Below are positions 26,718-34,188 of a stretch of 64,000 nt of DNA, one piece after another. The translations under genes and the position numbers were made by a program. Location of the stretch: positions 1 to 64,000 of the forward strand of contig JADGQO010000073.1 in assembly GCA_017881725.1 (NCBI GenBank). The letters run 5' to 3'. Positions within the stretch are counted from its first letter, which is position 1. Each line of letters starts with the position of its first letter. Origin of the DNA: Fibrobacteria bacterium. Lineage in GTDB: Bacteria > Fibrobacterota > Fibrobacteria > UBA11236. Under the pieces are notes generated by a model that worked only from the letters and a program-made list of their open reading frames with translations, searched no databases and had not been told where the DNA came from.

Positions 26718-28895
26718 TTAATTCGAGGCTTGGCCTGGCGTCGCGCCGGCGCCTTTAGGCGTCATGTCCGCGAGCACATTGACCGCTTCGCGGAGATAGA
26801 AATCACGTCCCAACTGCTCGTGCCATTTTTTTTCTTTTTCCCCTTCCAGGGAATCAGCTGGCGGCTTGGCATGACCGAGCGCCAATACCGAAATATTCAC
26901 GTTTTCCTTTTGCAGGGCTTCGTATTTTTCGGTTTCCTTGCGGGCGGATTCCTGCTCCAGGACATATTTGTTTTTTTGCACGCTGACCCATTGGCGCTCC
27001 CGTTGCTTCTGCATCTTTTCCGCCAACTCGGCCAATTGACGAGCTACGGGATCGGATTTCAACCTCGCCTGTTCCCGCTTGCGAAGCGCGCCCATATCCA
27101 GGTGCTGGCGCGTCCACTTGGGATAGGACAATGAGCTGACCGTATCCCAGGGCAGCGGATATTCCAAATTCTTTTCGCCCACCTCGAGGTTGCTGTAGCC
27201 GTCCGGGATCAAGAGGTCGGGAACGACGCCTTTATATTGCGTGGTGCCGCCGTTGATGCGGTAGAACTTCTGGATGGTCAGCTTGAGGGATCCCATGGGA
27301 CGCATGGACGAAAAGGCGGGAGGCAAATAGGCATCGAGGTCCAACATGGACTGTACGGTGCCCTTTCCGAATGAAGTATCCGTTCCCAGAATGACCGCGC
27401 GGCCGTAATCCTGCAAAGCCGCGGCCACGATTTCCGAGGCGGAGGCGCTGAAGGTATTGGTCATGACCACCAGGGGACCGTCGTAGGTGATGTCGGTATC
27501 CTGATCATTTAGGACGGTGACATTGCCTTTTTGATCCTTAATTTGCACCACCGGGCCGCTCTTGAAAAACAGGCCCGCCATTTTTACGGCATCATCCAAG
27601 GCTCCGCCGCCATTGTTGCGCAAGTCGAGGACTATGCCCTCGCCGTTTTCGGCTTTCAATTTTTCCAGCTCGTCCATCACGTCGGATGAGGCGGTCCGGC
27701 CCTTGCTGTTATTGAAGTCATGATAGAACGCCGGCAAGTTGATATACCCGAACTTGCGTTTGTTCGCGTTAGGCGACATGACCGCGGATTTCGCGTAGGT
27801 TTCCTCCACCACCACTACGTCGCGGACGATGGAAATGACCTGGATGTGTCCGGACGGCTTTTGCACCGTGAGGCGCACTTCCGTCCCCTTGCGGCCGCGA
27901 ATGAGCCGCACGGCTTCGTTCACGCTGGCTTCCACCAGATCCACAGGCTCGTCAGACCCTTGAGCGACCTTCAGGATTTTGTCCTCGGCCTTCAATTCCT
28001 TTTGCCGCCACGATGCGCTTCCCGGCACGATGCTGACGACCTTGATATATCCGTCCTCTTCCCGCAGGACGGCGCCGATGCCTTCCAAGGTTCCCGTCAT
28101 GGACAGGTCGAAATCTTCCTTGGCTTCCGGCTTGAAGTACTCGGTATGAGGATCATACGCATTACCCACTTCGTTCAGGTAAGCCGATACCCGCTCCAGG
28201 CGATCTTCCTTCAACATCCGCTCAAACAAGCGTTTGGTGCTACGCGCGACGTAGGCTTTGGCGTCTTTTTCCTGTTCCGGCGTGGCGGGAGTCAGCTTCA
28301 CCGATTTGGGTTTTTCCCCGGACTTGGGTTTTTCCTTCGGGTCGTCTTTTCCCTTGTCTTTTTCCTTGTCCTTCTCTTTGGTTTCCTTCGCGTCCTGCAC
28401 ATGCGTAAGGACTTGGTATTTCAACGTGCGCAGCCAACGCTGCCGCAGCTCGTCCTTCGATTTGGCATACGGCTGTTTCTCGGGATCGAGCGGAAGGGAA
28501 TCCTCCACCGACAGATCGATGGGACCCTGCAACAACGCCGCCGTGACCGCTTCCGCCTCGGCGATGCGCCGGCGCAACAGCGTATAGGACGCGTCGAAAA
28601 ACGTGGCTGTGCCTTGATTCAACTCATTATCGATATCGGTTTCGAAATGCGATAGGCTGTCGACATCATCCTGGAGAAGAAAACGCTTTTGCGGATCCAT
28701 GCGCTTTAAATGCAGGGTGTAGACCTTTTTGGAAAAGGCGTCGTCCAGTTTCGGCGGGCTATAATGCCAGGAGCTCAGACTCTTAATGATGATTTTTGTT
28801 AGGAATTCCTCCTTGGTCGGCTGCGCGCAGGCGACGGCCCCCAGAAAGGTGATGAGGCTTGCGACCGAACCGACTCTCCCGATCATCACTTTCAT
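26718..28895 (-). CDS. prc: Tail-specific periplasmic protease Prc (Tsp), S41 family
   Basis: A 725-residue exported serine protease that degrades misfolded or tagged periplasmic proteins and trims envelope enzymes. Signal peptide at residues 1-24 (ending VACAQ). The N-terminal helical domain contains a Lys/Glu/Asp-rich insertion (about 175-205). A PDZ domain (GTLEGIGAVLREEDGYIKV) is followed by the catalytic domain with the Ser of NTFSASASEIV (about residue 480) and the Lys of SFGKGTVQ (about 510). The long C-terminal helical domain is typical of Prc and absent from CtpA. ATG 28895 follows GGAG at 5 bases. Confidence 0.92.
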   Translation of the reverse strand: MKVMIGRVGSVASLITFLGAVACAQPTKEEFLTKIIIKSLSSWHYSPPKLDDAFSKKVYTLHLKRMDPQKRFLLQDDVDSLSHFETDIDNELNQGTATFFDASYTLLRRRIAEAEAVTAALLQGPIDLSVEDSLPLDPEKQPYAKSKDELRQRWLRTLKYQVLTHVQDAKETKEKDKEKDKGKDDPKEKPKSGEKPKSVKLTPATPEQEKDAKAYVARSTKRLFERMLKEDRLERVSAYLNEVGNAYDPHTEYFKPEAKEDFDLSMTGTLEGIGAVLREEDGYIKVVSIVPGSASWRQKELKAEDKILKVAQGSDEPVDLVEASVNEAVRLIRGRKGTEVRLTVQKPSGHIQVISIVRDVVVVEETYAKSAVMSPNANKRKFGYINLPAFYHDFNNSKGRTASSDVMDELEKLKAENGEGIVLDLRNNGGGALDDAVKMAGLFFKSGPVVQIKDQKGNVTVLNDQDTDITYDGPLVVMTNTFSASASEIVAAALQDYGRAVILGTDTSFGKGTVQSMLDLDAYLPPAFSSMRPMGSLKLTIQKFYRINGGTTQYKGVVPDLLIPDGYSNLEVGEKNLEYPLPWDTVSSLSYPKWTRQHLDMGALRKREQARLKSDPVARQLAELAEKMQKQRERQWVSVQKNKYVLEQESARKETEKYEALQKENVNISVLALGHAKPPADSLEGEKEKKWHEQLGRDFYLREAVNVLADMTPKGAGATPGQASN

Positions 28896-29411
28896 TCCCG
28901 CTCCATGGATTGGATTCGGCGTGAACCCAATGGGGGTTATTATAGCAATTTACCCCTTTGGAAGCATGATTAATGGGCCATTGCCCGCGGTTTTATGATC
29001 CGGATTCCAACCGCCCGCCAGGACCGAATTCGCCTCCGGAATCCGCTCCGCGAGGCCGCAGCGTAACATACACGTTACCCTAGAAACCTCGCGATGCGAA
29101 ATCTTCCCTCCGGGCCGTAACCGGTTCCCAAACGCGATCCGGCCTGCACGGATCCGCTTGAACCGCTCGCCTGTAAGGTTATTGTCAAGACTCCCGGTAA
29201 TAATTTGGGCCCTCCCAACCGATTCAGCGGGGTGGCGCGGTCGCCGAACGAAGATGTGTATGGGTCCCGGCGGCACTTTGGGAATTCGAGGCCGGTCCGG
29301 CTTCCGCTTATTGGCCAGGGCCCGGAAAAATTCCCGGTCCAGCATGAAGGAGTACCGGCGCGGAAAGGAATGGCGAGTTATATTTCGGATTCCCCCTGGA
29401 CGGAGGCTTTA
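28896..29411. other. Divergent intergenic region without a recognisable gene
   Basis: About 515 bases between the prc gene and the winged-helix gene. Short open frames are present on both strands, but none has a ribosome site plus protein-like composition. One of them ends in TAATG, overlapping the ATG at 29412, so a short leader peptide (from ATG 29344, 22 codons) is conceivable. Nothing else was recognised. Confidence 0.3.
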
Positions 29412-30581
29412 ATGGCCAAACATGACCAACGTATCCTGAAATTCCTGAACCAAAACGCCGATCGCGCGCCGACCATCACGGAGATGATGACACGGCTCAA
29501 TATCAGCATTTCCGATATCAGCGATTCCTTGACCTCGCTGCAATCACAAGGGCTGGTGGCGAAGAAAACCAATAGTCAAGGCATCGAATGCTGGTTTCCC
29601 GCCAATAGCAGCCAGATCCAATCGATGGGCCAGCGCGAGGCGACGGCGGAAATGCGCGTTCCCACCGACGCGTATCCGATGGAATCCCGCAGGCAGGAAT
29701 TCCGGGCCATGGACACGCGCCCAATCGAGCCGCGTCAAGCTGCCGTAGTGCCGGAGCGTTCGGCTCCAATTCCATCCATGCGCGCGGAGGCGCCTAAACC
29801 CGGTCCCGTCCCGGTCCAGCATTTGCCGGTTTCGGAACCGTCCACCGGTCAAATCCCGAGTTTCCAGAATTCCACTCCGGCCTTTCAATCCGCTCCGATG
29901 TTCGCGACCCAACCCGCTGCCAAGGGCGTCGGGATGGTCACGTTTATCGCCGGTCTGGCCGTCGCCGTGGTGTTTTCGACCTGGATGGCGGGCCGAATGG
30001 CTTCCCGAGAAGTCCAAAAAGCCTCCCGGAATTTCGTGGAGCAAAAAGCCTTGAGCGACGCTAATGCCGCCATGGCGGATTTTCAAGCCAAAACCAAGGC
30101 GCATGTCACATCACTGGAAGATCAGATTAAAAAAATTTCTGATCAACTTGCCGCCGCAAAGTCTGCGGCCGACTCCATGAAAGTTGCTGCCGCGCCGACG
30201 CCAACGCCAACGCCAACGCCCGCCAAAGTGAAAGGGAAGGCCTCCAAAGCGGAAGTTGCCAAGGCTGAGGAACCCGCACCGAAGGCTAAAGCCGGAAAGG
30301 CCAAAACCAAGGTCAAGCCCTCACGGAAAACCATGGCGGCGAAACCGGCGCGTGATCCTGTAGCCCTGGCGCGCGCAGCGGCCTTGCGCAAGCGCGCGGC
30401 TTCCCAGCCCGCCGCCCATTCGGAAACGCAGACCGAAACCCCGCCGCCCGCCGCTCCCTCGGATGACGCTGCGTCCTCAACGCCCTCCTCTGCAGCCACT
30501 TCCGCTGCGGCGGAACCGGCCCCCAGCGTTCCGGAGCCCCCGGGCGCAAACCCGGATCTTCCTCCTCCCCCGAACGAATAA
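29412..30581 (+). CDS. Winged-helix protein with membrane anchor and Ala/Pro-rich tail
   Basis: A 389-residue protein. ATG 29412 follows GGAGG at 5 bases. Residues 1-70 form a MarR/DprA-like winged helix (LKFLNQNADRAPTITEMMTR, then ISDSLTSLQSQGLVAKK). A proline-rich linker follows, then one transmembrane helix (about 177-195, GMVTFIAGLAVAVVFSTWM), a coiled coil (about 205-250) and a long Ala/Pro/Lys tail with a PTPTPTPTP run. With the DNA-binding domain at the N-terminus it would be cytoplasmic and the tail periplasmic. It could be a membrane-bound regulator or a chromosome-envelope tether. No family is known to me. Confidence 0.6.
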   Translation: MAKHDQRILKFLNQNADRAPTITEMMTRLNISISDISDSLTSLQSQGLVAKKTNSQGIECWFPANSSQIQSMGQREATAEMRVPTDAYPMESRRQEFRAMDTRPIEPRQAAVVPERSAPIPSMRAEAPKPGPVPVQHLPVSEPSTGQIPSFQNSTPAFQSAPMFATQPAAKGVGMVTFIAGLAVAVVFSTWMAGRMASREVQKASRNFVEQKALSDANAAMADFQAKTKAHVTSLEDQIKKISDQLAAAKSAADSMKVAAAPTPTPTPTPAKVKGKASKAEVAKAEEPAPKAKAGKAKTKVKPSRKTMAAKPARDPVALARAAALRKRAASQPAAHSETQTETPPPAAPSDDAASSTPSSAATSAAAEPAPSVPEPPGANPDLPPPPNE

Positions 30582-30636
30582 TTGCACGACACGTAGGCGG
30601 CCGGTTATAAGGCCGGCTTCAAGTTCGAGTTGCCCT

Positions 30637-30667
30637 GGCGATTGGAAGTCCTTCCAATCGCCTTTTT
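30637..30667. terminator. Bidirectional terminator between convergent genes
   Basis: Twelve-base-pair perfect stem GGCGATTGGAAG/CTTCCAATCGCC with a 2-base loop and TTTTT after it on the plus strand. It lies between the ends of the winged-helix gene and the convergent DUF6279 gene. The T tract favours the plus-strand gene. Confidence 0.85.
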
Positions 30668-30678
30668 ATTACTTGGTT

Positions 30679-31572
30679 TTACTTCGCTTCCTGAATGCTC
30701 AGGGAACGGAAATCGTGCGCCACCTTCTCAACTTCGGCGATGAAGCGCTTGCGTTGGTCGGGCGTGAGGAAATTATGAATGACCAAAATCATGGATTTCA
30801 TGCGAACGTCGTATTCCTTCAGACGGGTTCGGTATTCCGGGGACCGGAAAATATCCGGATCCAAATAGTAAGCCGAGACGTATTCCCTGAGTTCATTCTC
30901 AGGAGCATGGCGGCGCAGCTTCTCAAGCAAAATTTGCACGCCCTTCTGTCGGGTCTCCAACCAAAGCTGCCCATTCCAGGGCAAGGTTCGGCTTAATACC
31001 TTAATCTTTTCTTTCTGTACGGGAGCCAACCTGCCCGTCCAATCCTCCAACTCGTCGATGATTTTCTCCGCGCGCCGATCGTATTTCTCATCATCGCCGC
31101 CGCTGAAATCCCGGGCAATTTTCTGATTCTTCTTGTTTTGCTTTTCCAGCCAGGCATCCATTTCCTCAGGCGTCAGGGAACGCAACAGGCCCACCGCCTT
31201 GTCGACGACCGGCGCCAACGTGCGTTTGCGCAAATCGAGATAACGGGCATATCCGGTATCAATCTCCCCCATCCTGAGGCCGGTTTTCAAACTGTCGGCG
31301 ACCCATTCCAGCATGGTAGCGTAAACCGGGAGCATGTCCTTGCGATGCCACCGGAAATAATCCGCGACGTCCTCCTTTAAATGCGCCCGTTGCGCTTTGT
31401 CCAAATCGAAATTATCCTCGACGGAATAAATCACCAGCCAATCCGCGTATTCATAACCGAGTTTGAGTTTGTTGCAGCCAACCATACTCAACGCCGCGAA
31501 TAAGACGACGGGCGCGAGCCACCGCATGGATTTCAAGAAGGTGCGAATCGGATTCAAACGGAGATCCTCCAT
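30679..31572 (-). CDS. DUF6279-family lipoprotein
   Basis: A 297-residue lipoprotein. The lipobox is SMVGC (C33 from ATG 31572). A start at the TTG 31557, 8 bases after GGAGG, or at ATG 31527 would shorten the leader without affecting the lipobox. The body starts LKLGYEYADWLVIYSVEDNF and continues with a helical domain (DLDKAQRAHLKEDVADYFRW), the arrangement of DUF6279 proteins. These are found in many Gram-negative bacteria and have no established function. Its gene follows the membrane protein at 31613-32422 by 40 bases, so the two may share a transcript. Confidence 0.75.
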   Translation of the reverse strand: MEDLRLNPIRTFLKSMRWLAPVVLFAALSMVGCNKLKLGYEYADWLVIYSVEDNFDLDKAQRAHLKEDVADYFRWHRKDMLPVYATMLEWVADSLKTGLRMGEIDTGYARYLDLRKRTLAPVVDKAVGLLRSLTPEEMDAWLEKQNKKNQKIARDFSGGDDEKYDRRAEKIIDELEDWTGRLAPVQKEKIKVLSRTLPWNGQLWLETRQKGVQILLEKLRRHAPENELREYVSAYYLDPDIFRSPEYRTRLKEYDVRMKSMILVIHNFLTPDQRKRFIAEVEKVAHDFRSLSIQEAK

Positions 31573-31612
31573 GTCGGCCGACTCAACCGGAAAGCCTCAG
31601 AAAATCGGAAAG

Positions 31613-32422
31613 TCAGAACGTCAGGTTCAGAGCTTGCACGACCAATTTGTCCCCGGAGGCATTGCGTCCCGGCATAAATCCGAAGCGCGGCGGAAGAAGA
31701 TGCACTGCGGCTTGATGGCCAACCACCTTTTCGCGCGCATGGTCGCGAAATAGCCGGGAAATATTGTACCCGAGGACGCTGCCGGTAGTCGGAATCGCCA
31801 GCAAGGGGATGAACGGAAGCCAATGGATGTCGTCATTCACCCCCAGCAAGTGGGCCGCATAAAGCCCGCCGGCGGTCGTCAAGGCGCCGCCAACCAAGGT
31901 TAGGAATAAGCCGCCCTCCTCCTCGTCGGTTTCGCCCACGAAGAAAGCGGTCAGGCTTGAACCCAATAGAATTCCGGTCGCGCCCCCGTAAAATGCGCCG
32001 TAGAAATTATCATACCTGATCCCAGTAAACGTCAGGGTTCCTTGGTGCGCCTGGGACTCGCCTTTGATTGCCGTTTCGATGCCGCTGCCGATGTAAAAGC
32101 CCAAAGCTCCCGATACGATGGAGCCCAAAATGCCGAAGCCGTATTCCCGCGCAGCCAAAGGCGGGTCGTTGAATATCCGGTAGTCTTGGATGGGACGCTT
32201 AAATTCAGATGGTCCTATGCTTGAAGTCGAATCGGTAGCAGTCAAAGCGGTTGCACGGGTAGTCACCTTCACTGAACCGGAATCATGGGCAGGCTTGGCA
32301 ACGGCCTCGGAGGCCGGTTGCGCCTTCACGGCGCCGGTGGCGACAGCTTCGGCCGAAACGGCCAAGGATTGGCTTAGCGCCATGCCGGCAACCACAAAAA
32401 AGGCGGAATACAATTTGCCCAT
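31613..32422 (-). CDS. Exported glycine-rich membrane protein, unknown function
   Basis: A 269-residue protein starting at ATG 32422 after GGAAGGA. A signal peptide (MGKLYSAFFVVAGMALSQSL) is followed by an Ala/Thr-rich linker (to about residue 75). A series of glycine-rich hydrophobic segments comes next (GILGSIVSGALGFYIGSGI, then GAFYGGATGILLGSSL and LTLVGGALTTAGGLYAAHLL). The C-terminus reads LNLTF, ending in phenylalanine. The glycine-zipper-like segments plus the aromatic end suggest an envelope location, but barrel or inner membrane cannot be decided. I do not recognise the family. Confidence 0.55.
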   Translation of the reverse strand: MGKLYSAFFVVAGMALSQSLAVSAEAVATGAVKAQPASEAVAKPAHDSGSVKVTTRATALTATDSTSSIGPSEFKRPIQDYRIFNDPPLAAREYGFGILGSIVSGALGFYIGSGIETAIKGESQAHQGTLTFTGIRYDNFYGAFYGGATGILLGSSLTAFFVGETDEEEGGLFLTLVGGALTTAGGLYAAHLLGVNDDIHWLPFIPLLAIPTTGSVLGYNISRLFRDHAREKVVGHQAAVHLLPPRFGFMPGRNASGDKLVVQALNLTF

Positions 32423-32688
32423 GAGTCCTTCCCGGCTCGCAAGCCCCGGATGCAATTAAGATGGAACCGTAAAATACACGGATTATGACGGCGTAAAGAT
32501 AGTAAACGCTGATTTTCCGACCTATTATCGAACACGGGCGTCTTATCCTGGAACGCGATTCCCGATGGGTAACTGATTTAAACGGCGCGTCGACTTCTTT
32601 CCAAGGCGGAAATGATGCGTTTCCGTATGCATGAAATCTTGGCACGGTCGTTGCCATTAACGTTGCCATTAAGGAACCGAATGGGCAT

Positions 32689-33219
32689 ATGCCCACGACA
32701 AAAGAATCCAAGCCCAGCTTTATGGGTGGAAAGGCGAATATGGTTATCAAGCGACTGACTTGGCCGGCTGAACTGACTCTTACCTTGATCGGCGGGAAAT
32801 GGAAGGGGTTGATATTGCACCGCCTACTGGAGGGCGAGTCCAGGCGTTTCGGTGAACTCAAGCGGTTGTTGCCCGGAATCTCGGCCAAAATGCTGGCAAA
32901 ACATCTGAAGGAGCTGGAGTCCGATGGCTTGGTGATCCGATTGGAAACCGGAGGCCTGCATCCGCGCATCCTGTACACGCCAACCGCGCGGACGCGCAGT
33001 CTCGCGCCCATTCTAGCGGCCGTGCGCCAATGGGGCGAAGAAAATTTGTCGGCATATGGGAATGGGAATGGCAATGACAATGGCGCCGAGAGTTCCGCCA
33101 CCGAGGAAATTATTGCGCTTCCGGAGAATCCTGCGGAACGTGCCTGGGCGCCGAGCTTAATTCGTAACGCTGTTCCTTCAGAGCACTCAGTAGCCCATCC
33201 TGCGACAAGGATTGCGTAA
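32689..33219 (+). CDS. HxlR-family transcriptional regulator
   Basis: A 176-residue winged-helix regulator. The HxlR core (about residues 25-115) contains TLTLIGGKWKGLILHRLL, RFGELKRLLPGISAKML and the wing LVIRLETGGLHPRILYTPT. The family typically controls a nearby detoxification or redox gene, but no obvious target adjoins it. After the core is an Asn/Gly repeat (GNGNGNDNG) encoded by a near-repetitive stretch. The last roughly 37 residues are encoded antisense to the end of the convergent DUF1016-like gene, so the natural C-terminus may have been extended. The ribosome site is weak. Confidence 0.8.
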   Translation: MPTTKESKPSFMGGKANMVIKRLTWPAELTLTLIGGKWKGLILHRLLEGESRRFGELKRLLPGISAKMLAKHLKELESDGLVIRLETGGLHPRILYTPTARTRSLAPILAAVRQWGEENLSAYGNGNGNDNGAESSATEEIIALPENPAERAWAPSLIRNAVPSEHSVAHPATRIA

Positions 33220-33610
33220 CGCACAAGCTGAGGTAATACTCCTGCTGAACGGGATCCTTGCACCGGTCGAGGATTACCGCGTGGCATTCCCATGGGATGA
33301 CACGGAGCATCGGCAGCAGATCCGGCCTTTCGAAATAAGCGAGGTAGAACAACCGCATCATTTGGAAATCGGCCGGCATCAGGCCTTTGGCGCCTAAAAA
33401 CTCCAGCCGCAACTTCGCGGAAACGGCCTCAATCACCGGCTGGGCGGAAATTCCATGCGCCTGCATCATGGTGAGGCTGTGCCCCACGTCCCAGCAAAGC
33501 CCTACCCACTCCGAGGAAATCAAAGGCAGGTTGCCTTCCCTACGCGCGCGCAAATGGACTCTGATGGTGTCTTGAAGCCATTGGATGGCGGTATCTTCGT
33601 AAGGCTGCAT
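33110..33610 (-). CDS. Stand-alone DUF1016 N-terminal domain protein
   Basis: A 166-residue protein resembling the N-terminal, probably DNA- or protein-binding, half of DUF1016/YhcG proteins. Motifs include WVGLCWDVGHSLTMMQ, AVSAKLRLEFLGAKGLMPADF and MMRLFYLAYFERPDLLPML, followed by IPWECHAVILDRCKDPVQQEYYL. The PD-(D/E)XK nuclease half of full YhcG is missing, so this is a domain-only version. Its 3' end overlaps the HxlR gene by 110 bases on the opposite strand, an unusually long convergent overlap. It has no partner operon gene, and the role is unknown. Confidence 0.7.
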   Translation of the reverse strand: MQPYEDTAIQWLQDTIRVHLRARREGNLPLISSEWVGLCWDVGHSLTMMQAHGISAQPVIEAVSAKLRLEFLGAKGLMPADFQMMRLFYLAYFERPDLLPMLRVIPWECHAVILDRCKDPVQQEYYLSLCVTQSLSQDGLLSALKEQRYELSSAPRHVPQDSPEAQ

Positions 33611-33969
33611 GTAAATTTACCGGGGATTCGTGTTAGTGATCACAAATGCATAAACATAAAGTGCGCCGCTTCCATCCAGCAGGCATAGTACTATAACCTT
33701 TTCCCGGATTCAAACCGGAACCCAACCGCCTGCGCGGAGGAAATACGAAAATCAAAAAATTCATCAAATGGCCCACAGGGCTAAAATAATCGGACCTCCG
33801 GGCAATACCTTGGGAAGGCCTTGAAACACATCAAGTTACAAATCGATGAAAGTTCGAATTCGGATTGGCTTCGGGAAAAGCGTGAAAACCGGTGCAAAAC
33901 GGCGATAAGTCAGGACTGCCGGCAGGAAAAATGGTAGACTCAAGTTGAGTTTCAGCCGCGGAGGTGCCG
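33611..33969. other. AT-richer intergenic region
   Basis: About 360 bases between the DUF1016-like gene and the 43-residue peptide gene. I see no gene, RNA or repeat. A GGAGG at 33735-33741 precedes a short frame without a start codon. Confidence 0.3.
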
Positions 33970-34101
33970 ATGCAAATGAACCCCGAGCAAATGCAAATGG
34001 GCGTCGCAGTTTTCAGCGTAATGATTTTTCTGGTTTGGATATTGCCCGGCGTCGTGTGCCGAAAAGGAAAATTTCCGGAAGATTTAGCCCGGAGGAAGTA
34101 A
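33970..34101 (+). CDS. Small single-pass membrane protein (43 residues)
   Basis: Short gene with good translation signals: ATG 33970, GGAGG 5 bases upstream, TAA at 34099-34101. The peptide has a polar Met/Gln-rich start (MQMNPEQMQM), one transmembrane helix (GVAVFSVMIFLVWILPGVV) and a basic cytoplasmic end (CRKGKFPEDLARRK), the expected positive-inside pattern. It stands alone between a DUF1016-like gene and the TPR gene. No homologue is recognised. Confidence 0.6.
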   Translation: MQMNPEQMQMGVAVFSVMIFLVWILPGVVCRKGKFPEDLARRK

Positions 34102-34188
34102 AGCACGGGCGATACTTGCGTCCTGGCCGCCGGTCTTGAATGGCCAACGTCCCTTAACGGCAGGAGATCACCTGATGCGCCGATGCGG

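Noticed and set aside
28950-29345. A 131-codon minus-strand frame in the prc upstream gap
   Set aside because: No ribosome site, no recognisable motif and a composition rich in Arg/Pro as expected of random GC-rich frames.
30200-30225. Tandem 6-base repeat (CCAACG) that might be a microsatellite or CRISPR-like array
   Set aside because: It encodes the PTPTPTPTP linker of the winged-helix protein and is too short for an array with spacers.
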